A stretch of DNA of 64,000 bases from NCBI GenBank assembly GCA_918807975.1, contig OU964924.1:3050501-3114500 (forward strand), written 5' to 3'. Numbering within the stretch: the first letter of the stretch is position 1; every line of letters starts with the position of its first letter. Origin of the DNA: Aplidium turbinatum. Its lineage: Eukaryota > Chordata > Ascidiacea > Aplousobranchia > Polyclinidae. This document shows positions 43,457 to 55,500 of this stretch, in pieces. The notes under the pieces were generated by a model, which saw only the letters and a list, made by a program, of their open reading frames with translations, did no database searches and was not told the DNA's origin. The position numbers and the translations under genes were made by a program.

Positions 43457-44817
43457 GTTAAAATGATTAGTTTGGATCAACAAATGTGTGACCTACACTC
43501 CTACAGCTTAGATTGAAAGGAAATTATCGGGTAGGCTACCGTAGCCTAGTTATACCGACCAGCAAAAATTTGTTCCAAGAACCCAGTTAGCCTAACAGTT
43601 CATTTTTACATTGTAGTAACAGAATGAAAAGGCTAACCAAATGTGTGGCCTATCGTTTTAACGTCGCTAAACGTTGAAATCGTGTAGAAAAGGGTGCTTT
43701 TGCTGACTAGGATACGTTGAAACTGAGAAACATTCACAGAAGCCCTACGATACGTTGCATTTTTAAGATAATGTATTCAGACGTTATGAAATGTTATGCT
43801 AAATGGGTTCTTGGAACAAATCGTAGGGCTTCTGTGAATGTTTCTCAGTTTCAAAGTATCCTAGTCAGCAAAAGCTCCCTTTTCTACACGATTTCAACGT
43901 TTAGCGACGTTAACACGATAGGCCACACATTTGTTAAGCCTTTTCATTCTGTTACTACAATGTAAAAATGAACTGTGTTCTTGGAACAATTTTTTGCTGG
44001 TCGGGATAACTAGGCTACGGTACCCGATAATTTCCTTTCAATCCAAGCTGTAGGCCACACATTTGTTGGTCCAAACTAATCATTTTAACTATTCAAAAGT
44101 ACTAACTTATAGACATAAACATGATCTATTTTATTTATTTTTTGTAACATTTTCTTTGTTTTATTTTTCCTTCATATCTTAAATTTTTCTGAAAGTGTTG
44201 CGACCGTGCCAAATTTTTTTCAACTCAATAACTTACTTCGGTCACAAGCACGTTTTAACGTTCGCGTTTTGTCGCTTCTACCTTTTTCTACACCTTTGCT
44301 ATGTTGACGTATTGTTTTTGATATCATGATCATAAAGAAAAACAATTGAACTGACATGACGAATTCAAGCACGTTTTAACGTTTGCGTTTTGTCGCTTCT
44401 ACCTTTGCTATGTTGACGTGTATTGTTTTTCATATGATGGTCAGAAATAAAAACAACTGAACTGACATGACGAATTTTAATTTAATAGTTCAAACATTTT
44501 CCTTTTATTCCTTTCTGCACGATTTCAACGTTTAGCGACGTTAAAACGATGTAAAAACGGCAATTGCAATTAGGCTACGGTACCCGATAATTTCCTTTCA
44601 AAAATTTCAAAACCTCGCCGAATAGTAGCAGACCCTAAATATTCATGCAACAAGTAAGCCAACACTTAAATTCCTTGTGCCTCAGAGAGAATACCAACTT
44701 GACATGTGCCTAATTGACCGCATCTAAAGGTATCTTAAGGTATTTAAAGATGGTACAAACACAAAGAAGGTGATTTATGTGTCGATATACTTTTTGCTGA
44801 CCTTCTTTAAGAGCTTG

Positions 44818-45120
44818 TCAACAGAATGAAGTAGGGTAACTGGTAGTAGACCTAAGTGTGATGGGATATGCAGGCCTTAAAACTCGTATTTTTTTCCGGC
44901 AACCATCGTGGCCTACCAAGACCTCCATCTCGGCGGCCAAATCTGCGCGCTTGGAGGCCAAAATACAAATAACGATAGCACACATAAATAGAATTAAACT
45001 TGCAACAATGCTAAAATGATCACTTTGCGTTGTTGAAGTCTGGGCGACGTCCTGCAATAGAATCGTTGTACCACGCAAAAACTGCTTTATCGGGATTGTA
45101 GTCCGGTATTGCGGGACCAT
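44818..45120 (-). CDS. Hypothetical small single-pass membrane protein
   Basis: The 100-residue ORF begins MVPQYRTTIPIKQF and has one clear membrane segment, IVASLILFMCAIVICIL, at about residues 37-53. A charged Lys/Arg-Glu stretch (ASKRADLAAEMEVL) and a basic tail follow. On the same strand TATATA lies about 65 bp upstream of the ATG, at a fitting distance for a core promoter. I do not recognise the family and see no polyadenylation signal close by. It lies between two copies of the 9-bp-duplication family in otherwise gene-free DNA. It may be a real small gene or a chance ORF. Confidence 0.3.
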   Translation of the reverse strand: MVPQYRTTIPIKQFLRGTTILLQDVAQTSTTQSDHFSIVASLILFMCAIVICILASKRADLAAEMEVLVGHDGCRKKIRVLRPAYPITLRSTTSYPTSFC

Positions 45121-45184
45121 CTAACGACACTAAATTGTTTCAGCTGCTGAGTAAATTGTATCAACTGCATCACCGAATGTATAG

Positions 45185-45190
45185 TATATA
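45185..45190 (-). promoter_or_regulatory. Candidate TATA box
   Basis: GTTATATACTAT on the minus strand, 65 bp before the ATG at 45120. AT-rich surroundings make chance matches likely. Confidence 0.25.
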
Positions 45191-45684
45191 ACGCCTTTCA
45201 TTAAATCTGACCATTTATACCGTTATGTCACCATTGAGGGTGTGAAGTCACTAACCCACAGCGGGAATATTTCTCAACTATGAAGACACGTGTTTTCCCC
45301 TCGGATGTCAACTAACCTAGTTCTTCTTTTTAACAACGACTCAATGTCCGACAACATTGCATCAACATAAAAACGACAATATTGCCAGCCGCTGTAAATT
45401 AGCACTTCAGATTAACACTTTGTTAAAATAAACGTCGGGAATTACAAACAAGACTTAGTCAAACATGCAAATGAGCGAAAGTTTTTTAAAAAACTTTATT
45501 CTAGAATAGATCATTTAATAAGCGGAAAATTCGTCTTGTTTTTGTTCAGTTGCTTTCGTCTAGTACTGCTCTATAATCATGCAAAAAATCGCAAACCTGA
45601 GACTTGCGGTTTTGCGTCACTGTAATTAACGCTATTACTCGCGTACAATGGATGAATGCGCGTTGGCCGAATGCGCTGGTAGGC

Positions 45685-45908
45685 CGGAATGGCCCGATTC
45701 GGTGAGTCCGATTCGGTGAGTCCGATCCCTTAACGGGGGATTTTTTCAATTTTTTTTTTTAATTATCGGGTACCGTGGCCTAATTATCATTGCCGTTTTA
45801 GGGTTAGGGGTTAGGAGTTAGGGTTAGGAGTTAGAGGTTAGGAACTCACCGAATCGGACTCACCGAATCGGACTCACCGAATCGGACTCACCGAATAGTA
45901 GCAGACCC
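45685..45908. mobile_element. Copy C of the 9-bp-duplication family (inverted relative to copy A)
   Basis: It runs from CGGAATGGCCCGATTCGG to GAATAGTAGCAGACCC between perfect copies of CTGGTAGGC (45676-45684 and 45909-45917). TTCGGTGAGTCCG iterons lie on both ends. The core reads TTAGGGTTAGG-like repeats (GGGTTAGGGGTTAGGAGTTA). It has the same layout as copy A, in the opposite orientation. Confidence 0.88.
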
Positions 45909-45917
45909 CTGGTAGGC

Positions 45918-48900
45918 TACAGCTGGTGATCGCAGCTGGATATATTCCATATACACAATAGCAAATGTTCCCGCACAATACAACAGTGGTGTTTATAACA
46001 CGCTGACCTAATTCTGCGACACTCTTTGATACTACATTATTTCGACAGTTACTCCACGCTCATTCGATTGCAAAATTAAATAATTGGCTGGAAGAAACCG
46101 TCGGCCAAACTTGGTCGACTGAGAAGGTAGCACCGGCGGTCATTCAAGCACTACTTAGCGGCCATGGCCGCTGGCTGCTTTAAGGCTTGATATGTATATA
46201 TAGATTAAACGAACCAATTAGATAGAAAAAACGCCTAAATTTTTTTGATTTGTGTTTTCTATTTATATTATAACAAAACTGCAAATTTGATCAACTTTTT
46301 CAATTGTGATGCTAAAAGCATTTAAGCAAAAATCAGCAAAGCAATCCAAACCTAATTATAGTGAACTGGACATTCCATGCTAGTTTGCAAACCAGGATTC
46401 TTCAATCTTCAACCACCACATGCAAGCCTGGATGTAACAAAAGTAGAACGTATTAATCAAAAATCTTATTGTTTGGAAAAACCTACTGAGAAGATATTTT
46501 AATGTGTTGTTGTGCATAAGATTTTGCACATAACAACAACTAAATGTGATGTATATGTCCCCATGGAGTCATAGAACAAAGATCACCTTAGGGTAGAGTA
46601 CTTCGAATTACATTGAATTGAAGACTGGTTGATATTTTGCATCTGTCAAGTTTGCATGCGTTACTATGACGTCATACATGTTCTTGCGACAATTTTTTCC
46701 GATCAATAATTTTGCGAGTCGTAATGCGATCTTGAGGATTGGTGGGGTTGCTCTGTTATTTATTAAACAAACCTTAAAGTCAGCAATATGTTTTTATGCC
46801 TTTTCTTATGAAGGGTTGCCTAAACTCAGGTGTTAGGACTTGGAATCCACTTTTTGCATGTGAACAAGCAACTCTAAAGTCCCCTGTTGCAACTAAGTTT
46901 CGCTTTCGGCTTCCTTTTGTTTTTCACAAACTTTGGTATTTGCTTTGCTTCAGGTTAATCTTATTTGTTTTAGTGATGTAAAAAAATTTATTCACGTTTA
47001 ATTTGACGTCATCTGTAGTCTTTGTAGTGTACAGTTGGACTTGTTTATAGAAGTGTAGCTAGACTTTTCATTTGTTTCAAGTACTAATTGAAAAAGTGTA
47101 CTATTTTTTTGTACTCCGCATAAGTAAGCATTTTCATTATCCTTTTTTGTTCCAATATACATCACATTTGAATCACATGACGTTGAAGAAAAGATTGGCA
47201 TCACCTGGATGAGAACATCCAATGACAGAATGGTGTGGAAACATATGTGGAGGCCATCAGTGCAATGACTGGATGATGATGATACATCACCTTTGAATGT
47301 TAAAAATAAAAACTTAGTTCACTTTCTAACTGAATTGCATTTTTGTTTCCACTGAGAAAATATCTAATGGAGTTAGCTTTCTTTGATGAACTGTATTTCA
47401 GAGTGAGCTAGATTTGGTAGATTAGGTAGATTTGGCTAGATTTGGTATAAAAAGGTGGTGACCCGGTTAAGCTGTTTTAAAAAGACAAGCAGTACTTTTA
47501 GTTTTGAAACTTTAGCAAATTTAATTTTTAAAATATGCGTCTGAAAAGAAAACATTTCGTTGTTTTCTAAGGAAATACTTTTAAATTTGCATTTCCTTTT
47601 TTAGAAAATATTTATACTTTTGTATAAATGGTTGTTCTTTTGGTGTATGGTCAACACTTTAATTGTGAGATTTAAGTTAGCTTCAACTTGATCATAAAGA
47701 TCTGGGGTAACATATGCTTCAGAACAGGTCGTAAGCATACGCAGAATCCAAACGTCATCTAACATTTTCGCTTACGCTTTGGTGTCAGTCCAGGATGCGC
47801 AAAGTTTTATTGTCGTTAACACATCAGACAGCAAACTAGTTCGTAGATTGCAGTTGACTTCTATTGAATACAAGTTCTATGCACACAAGCAGTGGATTAA
47901 ATGAAGGGTAGAAATCTCTGTTTCGAGTTTTAGGCCTCATCAGCACTGCGTTAATTTCCCTTCCTTTATGTTAAAAAATGTCTAACGACGCTGATGCAAT
48001 GTCATTTAAGACGTTGTGATCAGAACAAATGAACTATTTACAGTAAGTCGAAATCAAACCATGATCAGCCAATTAATCCATGGCGACCTTAATCCTTTGT
48101 CCAGCTGAAAATTCCGTTCTTTTCATTGATTTAAAATCTTCAGACGTCGGTTCAATCTGAAAGGGGCGGATTGTGCTGACTTACACCAATGTGTGAAGGG
48201 TGAAGAGTCAATTCTTGGCCTCATTGGACAGTGGACACCATTAAAAACTAATCCTCCCTGGTAAACAAACTTAAAAAATCGTTGTTCCCTTTTTGTATCA
48301 TGATGATTTTTGTGTCAGTAATAACCAAGACTTCATCTTTGTTTTTCTAAATTTCTGTCCGCGATTTATGGCGACGTCATTAAAGTGCAGTACAAAGAAG
48401 CGTCATAATTAGAAATCTTTTGAATTCGACTCGTGAGACAGTTTCCTGGATTCGCTGATATCTCTTTTTGGTCTAATTTTTATGAAAGGTGATCGCGCCA
48501 CGTGAGCTACAATCTACATAGTACAATCAAGCAAATCTAACAAATGCCACAGCACAGTAGATTCACTGTTAGTGTCAGATATTGGCATCACCGGCTTCAA
48601 ATGAAGCCAGTTTTTCTACTGTGCCGCGAAAGTGTGGTAATTTCACGGTTGCAGCCGTAGCGCAACGTTGCAAAGACAACGTGCCAAAATTGTTTGAAAG
48701 AGAGCATTTGCTTTCCTGTTACAGTTGCCGACAATTAACTGCGTAAATCGCTTGATCATCTGCCGTTTTCTAAAACGAGGTGCCTCCAAAAAAGTCTAGA
48801 CCAGTTAGTCGACAGCACACCATTATTTGCAATGCAAGTTTCCGTGGGCAGGAGTTTCCATCCTGTCATCCCTGCTCACATTGCAGTAAAACAACGATTT

Positions 48901-49535
48901 TACTGGTATAGATTGATTAAAATGCAGCTTAAGTAACTTCTATCATGTATGTATAGTTTGTTCAACGTAACATATTTGATCAAAACGTTAATAAAAAGCA
49001 ATATTTCGACAAAAAAACAATGCTGTAGATTCCGAAACTGTTTGGTGTGCCGTAGATTAAGTTTGAAGACTGCTGGCCTAGAAACCAATTATAAAATTAT
49101 GACAAAGGTGAATTCTAAACTTCACACAGTTTTGTTTGAGAAAACACAATTCCCAAGACACAATTTTAACTGCAGTGTTCACAATGCCAGTCTATTTGTT
49201 ATGGTTCCTGATATCAAGCAGAGCGACGACTTGGCGTCGTTGATCTACTTTCGATACTCGACAGCCGCTTGCACAAGAACCAGCAACGGAGAGAATCCCT
49301 CTTTAATTTTAGACTGATTTTAGTTTGTGCTGGCTGTTTTGTAATGAGCATTCAACGTTGTGGTGGTGCCAGGTTGATCTCTCCACACAGATTTTGTGCA
49401 GTCGACGATCAAAGCTTTAGTTATGAACACCGAACGGGTTCCGTCCACCCGTTGGTTCTAATAAGACTAAGCCTTGTTGAACTATTGGTGAGTATTTAGA
49501 GTGTGAGAATAATTTTGCAAGGTTTTTCTTTGCAG
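45918..49535. other. Intergenic region upstream of the LARP4 gene
   Basis: No coding exon is supported. ORFs of 60-122 codons at 46796-46981, 46998-47222 and 48949-49317 match nothing I know. A degenerate mini-MITE may lie at 48105-48180 (GATTTAAAATCTTCAGACGT with GGCGGATTGTGCTGAC). The LARP4 promoter and any untranslated first exon should lie in the last kilobase. Confidence 0.4.
49521..49535 (+). promoter_or_regulatory. Splice acceptor just before the LARP4 start codon
   Basis: GTTTTTCTTTGCAG is a strong pyrimidine-rich acceptor 11 bp before the first ATG. A donor-like TTG|GTGAGT at 49492 would give an intron of only about 45 nt. Alternatively, the acceptor joins a distant 5' exon or a trans-spliced leader, as is common in tunicates. 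I cannot choose between these from the sequence. Confidence 0.55.
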
Positions 49536-49546
49536 CTTCAGTGGAG

Positions 49547-52500
49547 ATGAAGATGAGTGATACTAACTTAGGCTCTGCGAAAGCCACTGCCCAAGCCATC
49601 AACTCTGCTCATGAAGATGACCTTGCAAAAGGTCACTTCGGTTTCCTTTTTCATTCATTGTACTTAACCGTTTGAAAGTTGTTTTTTTTTCTATGAAAAC
49701 GAAAGAATGAGAAAAATTAATGATTACGTTTGCAAATAAGGGAAATGTAGTGTGATTCGATGCTTCGATGTTCTTGCAAGGCACCTGACTGTATGTTCTT
49801 CCAAAAGTTTCGTGATATAACGTAGTTGGGAAAGTTTACAACTTAATTGCTATCGTATTGTTTTCTGTTGTAGCAATTTTTTGTATTTTGGTTGCTTGGC
49901 AGTGATCGTTGCTGTAGATTATATTTGTACAGTAGTTAAATCTGTTGTTGTTGCGTAACCAATTGTGACGTAATGTTCACTCGTGCGTGTAAAGGCAACG
50001 ACAACGAAAGTCTCTTTCCACAGGACAATCACCTGAAGATCTTGAGGCGAAATCGCTAGCACAAACGCATCCGCATTCACAGCCAATGAACGTGCAAGTC
50101 CAAGGAGAAGATTTAATAAAAGTGCTCCAGCGCCAGTTGGAATATTACTTCTCGAGGTGGTCTTGAGCAATAACTTCAATGTATACTTGATATGAAACTT
50201 GAAAGCTTTATTTACGAGTTTGAAGTTTCTGTTTGTTGTAAATCATGTTCTCGGTAAACTTTTTGCTTTCGGTTTGAGCTGTACTGTCGGTGTCAGAGGC
50301 CAGTACGTCACTTGCTACGATCTTTACAGTGATCGTGCTTTATTTGAAACCAGGCTTGGTATTTTTTTCGCTCGATTTTCTTTAGTGTGCTTGTTTGCTG
50401 GAAATCTGACTGACTGTAGTCTATTTCCACCAATACACAGTACGTAGCCTACCGCAAGTGTATGCATGCCATTGTGTCAACATAATATGCGTCCTAAAAT
50501 GATTAAAAAGTTTTTTTTTGTTTAATTTGATATGAAATTCTGTGTCTTTGATCTGTGGTTGTGCGGCAGGTAATAAAGACATTGTAGATAAAACAATCGA
50601 ATTTTTTTATTTTTGCCTTATTTTATCCTGCAGGACGAATCTTGCCAAAGACACTTACCTGCTTTCTCAGATGGACAGCCAGCAATACGTAGCCATCAAA
50701 ACTATCGCAAACTTCAACGCAATTAAAAAGTTGACCAGCGATATTAACCTTGTGGTCATAGCATTGCGAGGTATGCGATGGAATAAAAAAAGTTATTTTC
50801 TACCAAATTTTGTTAGTTTCTTGTGAAAAGTATCAGTGATAAGTGTGCCATGCTTGCTTAGAAGATGACATCAATTTCACTGGCAGTGCTTTTCTTATGA
50901 GATGACATAACCAAAGTTGTTTTGACTTATAATATTACTGGGGTTATCTGAATTATTACAAATTGTTCTAATATGACTTTTATTATCTCACGTAACAAGT
51001 GCTTTTTGTTATCCTTACTATATATATACTTTATACGAATGGCAAATGACACAGAAGTTTGGAAGACCATGATCGCCAACGTCTGTATTAGATCAGGCAC
51101 ATAATTAATTAATCATCAGCATCAGTGTATGTACATTTGTAGTGGATTTTCGATCGATTTCTAATTTTAAAGTTGAGCTCACTAAAACCTATTAGAGCAA
51201 CTTAAACAACGATGATCATTGAAATTGATTCCGAAAGTTTAGTAAAACAATGAGCGTGTAAAATACACGACTTTCAAAAGCATGTTCTCCAATAAAGTTT
51301 GGTTTTCCTCATTGCCAACAGGTTCTCCTGTGGTTCAAGTTGACGAGAGTGGGGAGAAAGTGCGTCCCAAGAAGAGACGTTGCATCATTATTCTACGCGA
51401 AATTCCTGACAACGTTGATGGCTCGGTAACGGATAAAACGTTTTAACATTAACAATCTCCATTGCTGAAGTAAAAGCTGTTTTTGTATTTGCACCGTCAC
51501 AAGGCGCTGATACTCGAGCTGGCCAACCGTTTTAAGATGAGGGTGCTTCAAAGATTAAGGGACCGGTGACATAATTTTGCTCCACATGATTACAGACATT
51601 TCCTCCGCGAAGTAATGTTGACATTTGTTGTTGTCTACAGCATATAAAGTTCAATTATTTTCGATGTAAATCCCTTCTGTTACTCATGGATCTAAAATTT
51701 TCCTCGTGGCCCAGTGTGACCGTGTCAGGCTAACTGCCAAGTAATTAAACGTCGCGTCAATAGATGATAGCCAGTTGCCTGCCCGAGTGATGGCAATGAA
51801 TGGAGGTGTAACTTTCCCTTCGAGAACAAGATAACTTATCGCCTGTGTTAGTGTGTAAGCAAGTCGCAAGTCAATGGAATCCCCGGTCGTATGTTTTGAT
51901 GTAACCACCTGACGTTAGCCACTTGCCAGACTGCGACCAAAATAGTCGTAGGCTACATTTCTAAAGTTTCATTCAGAGTTGTTTGATTTAAATCGAATAT
52001 ATAATAAAAATCAAAAAAAAAATCATTGAGATCTTTTAAGCATACGGAGGCAAACGGTTTATTTGAATGAGCTTGATGCAGCTATGAAATTTACTCAGGA
52101 TGTTAATTCTAACATTTTGTCCGAAGTCCTGAAATATCGTGCTGAAACTGGGCTTTTTAAACCTTTCGTAGTTCAAGATGTGCTTAAAATTGCAACACCT
52201 TTGACATGGTGGAATCTGATAGAATCAGCAATGGCATGTTAAAGGTGGCTTTGAGGGTTAGCTACCAGTGCAAATTTTAAGCATATTTATTCCGTATAAC
52301 ACTCAGTACTATTAAACCTTTGTTACAAAAAAGGTCTGATTGCATGTATTTAATGAGCAAAAGACAAAGTGATGTGTGCTAAAGGATAAAGGAAGGTCTG
52401 AGTTTGGCTGGCCATGTCAGTCTGATGAGATGAATTTTGGCCTCAATGTCGATGGTTAAATGGAAAACGACGCAATTAATAATAATAAATATGACCAAAC

Positions 52501-55500
52501 TAATTAATGGGTCAAAAATTAACTTATCATTAAAATACCCCCCATGACTTTTTTCCACCCTAATTTCATTATAAAGCTAAGATATTTTTGTTGCTTTTAG
52601 AATGCTTCGTGTTTTAAACATCAGCTAAAGCACCACCCTACCTGGTTTGCATTGCAACGAACATGATCCATCTATTCATTTAAATTACCTTCCTCTTTGT
52701 TATATCATAATTCATAACGAAGACAATTTATTGAAAACAGCTTAACGGTTGTCTAGCCAGCTTATTCTTACGCCAGTACAGCTGACCATGGTGTTTAAAA
52801 AATGTATGGAAACGTGTATTTCATTGCTACCGAGAATACGTTTGTGAATCTGTAAGGAATGGACCTTTCGTTGTGACTTAGTTGAGGCACTGGAATTACC
52901 TTCTAAGATTGGTCATACAACACAGAAAATGAAAATTTGACTAAATTGAAAGCAAATAAAATTGTTCTTTCTTTTTTCAGCAAGTCATGAGTTTATTTGA
53001 TGGAGGACCAGCCAAGTATTCATCTTGTGAATTTGCTGGCAACGGCAACTGGTATATTCTCTTCGAAACCGAAGACGACGCACATAAAGCGTATTGGCAT
53101 CTGCGTGAGACCGTCAAGGAATTCATGGGGAAGCCAATCATGGTGAGTGACGTAGCCATCCATGGTGAATGACGTACTGACGTAGCCATCCATGGTGAGT
53201 GACGTAGCCATCCATGGTGAGTGACGTAGCCATCCATGATGAGTGACGTAGCCATCCATGATGAGTGACGTAGCTATCCATGGTGAGTGACGTAGTCAAC
53301 CATGAAGAGTTACATCTAAGGATATGCGCACCCGCGTGCGTTTGAATACATGAATTCAAAAAGGGCCCAACTCCGTTTTTTCAAATTTCACTTTTTGTGC
53401 TTTTCCGATTTTTTTCAGTGTCTTCTAAATTACACCTGAAACAAACCGTTAAATTTTTCAAGCCTAAATATGGAAAATCTCCCCTCAATATTTCCATTGA
53501 TTTTAAAAAGGGCCCAACTCCAGCAATTGGGCTTCAACCTTTTCATAGTTTTTCTACAAAATCTTCACCGTATGAAATTTTTAGACATAATACTTCCTTA
53601 CCGGTATATCTAAGCATATAATCAATATCGAAATTCCACCACAAAAGCAAATGACCAAAACAACTAAAAGTAAACGTATTTGTCTCAAAAACACCTTTGT
53701 GAGAATTGAGCCCTTTTTGACTTCTCATACAGTATATTCGTTTGAAATATTATTGGTTGGATTGTTTTCAAGACCATCGTACAATTTGTGCAATCGTGCT
53801 ATTCGATTAGAGCGTGACGATGATAAGTTACTCGCCCTTATGATATGCCATCATTCCATCGTGGTAAATCTTATGGAGGTGCGATTGGCCAGACTGGTTT
53901 GTAATGTGACGTTATAGTATCTCCCTAACTATCATCACAAGGTGGGGTGCTCTTTGTAGCAAGTTGGCTTTGTATGAGATTACCCGTGAAGAGCAATGGT
54001 TAAACAACCACATAGTAGTTGCAATAGCCTGGAATTGATGAGATCATGTGGGTCGAAGGTGATGTCTGACGACTGCAGCACAGTGGGCGATCGATATGCT
54101 GTGCGTTCTGACGACTGCAGCACAGTGGGCTGACAGTATGCATAGTCATTGATTACATCATCATAAACCGGTCTTGTCATTGCTGGCAGGCGGCGCAACT
54201 AATGGTCTGTTGCTGAAAACCAGTTCACCTCTTCATCACTAAATTGAAACCTCTTCATCTGAGAGTGTTTTTATTTTTCCAGGCGCGCATTAAGCTTAAG
54301 ACTCATCACCTGAATACGTACGGCTACCCCCTGCCACAACGGACACCACAGAGCCAAGACACTTTGAAAGCCAATCTTTCCACGCCTGCCACTGGTGGTT
54401 ACGTCACACCACAGCCACAGGTCAGTTATGTTCTAGTGTTACAGGCCACTATGGAGGATGTAAATGGCTTGTGATGAGCAAGTGAAACGTTCTTTAACAT
54501 ATTTTAAATGTGTGTTTAAAGCACACGGCTGCGTTTGAGTTGTCTACGTTTGTTATGTGCAAGGAACAACATAATTATACTAGCAGTGACATGTGACAAA
54601 CTGTGGCAAAGAACATTTTTGATGGTTGAGACTGAGAGCTTAAGGCAAGAATTGCGACTCACACACTCAGTGTTTTGGCTGTTAGCTTGACCTCGTCAGC
54701 ATCTCATGGATGGTGCCACTGAACTCTCAACCATCACTTACCTCAGCATCATTGTGATACAATGCAAAAACAAAGTTGGATATGATAAAATAGAGTTTTA
54801 GGTTTAAAGTTAAGGCGGAAGTAGTCATTTCACAAAAAAAATTGATTACCTTTTTCAGTCTTACAAAATCACTTCTTGATTTAACAACGCCATGTGCAGT
54901 AGTTTAGTGCTTTGGATTTATACTTGCCCTTGCCTTCATCTAGGTAACTTCCACCCCGATGGAATACTTTCAGCCCCAGCGCATTTTGTTCTGCCCCCAG
55001 CCCCCATTTTCCACAACTGCCCATCCGGGCGTTAGCTTGCCTTCTACCCCATTCTTGACCCACATGGCCATTCCCAATGCCGCCACAGTGGCCTCTAATG
55101 GAGCAGCGTCCCATCTAGCGGCAGCCAACACATCGTTGAGTGGGTTTGTTGTAGCCCCATGGCAAGGGGCCGGTCTTTACCCTCCACAGGCCCCACAAGA
55201 CCCCTCAACCATAAGGGTAAGTTATTTGGCTTGCAGTGAAGTGAAGGGTTTTTTTACTGAAAATGTAGTCAAACAAATAATGTATATCGTCAATTTGAAG
55301 AAATAGCCTTGAGCAGATGCAATCACCTTAATATCAGTAATGATAGTTAGTTGAAATAATTTTGCAATTTAGAATACCTTGATACATTGAGAAGCCTTTG
55401 CAATATGTTTTGTGATTGTTTTAACTAATCTTAACTTTTTATGCGCAAGGACGCATAATCTCCGAATTTTTGGTCATGTACTTTTATTGCGATGCTTGAA

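Larger units (their letters stand above)
41691..44635. mobile_element. Copy B: foldback version of the same family, split by a hAT
   Basis: It starts CGGAATGGCCCGTTTCGG and ends GAATAGTAGCAGACCC, between perfect 9-bp copies of TAAATATTC (41682-41690 and 44636-44644). Without the hAT at 42235-43456 the rest is one palindrome. Arms of about 830 and 816 bp meet around a loop near 43752-43819, for example CAGAAGCCCTACGAT against ATCGTAGGGCTTCTG. Extra TTCGGCGAG iterons occur on the left end only. I see no coding capacity on either strand. Confidence 0.85.

Noticed and set aside
48949-49317. 122-codon ORF just upstream of LARP4
   Set aside because: It has no recognised domain and does not join in phase with exon 1. 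It might lie in an untranslated exon, but nothing shows that.
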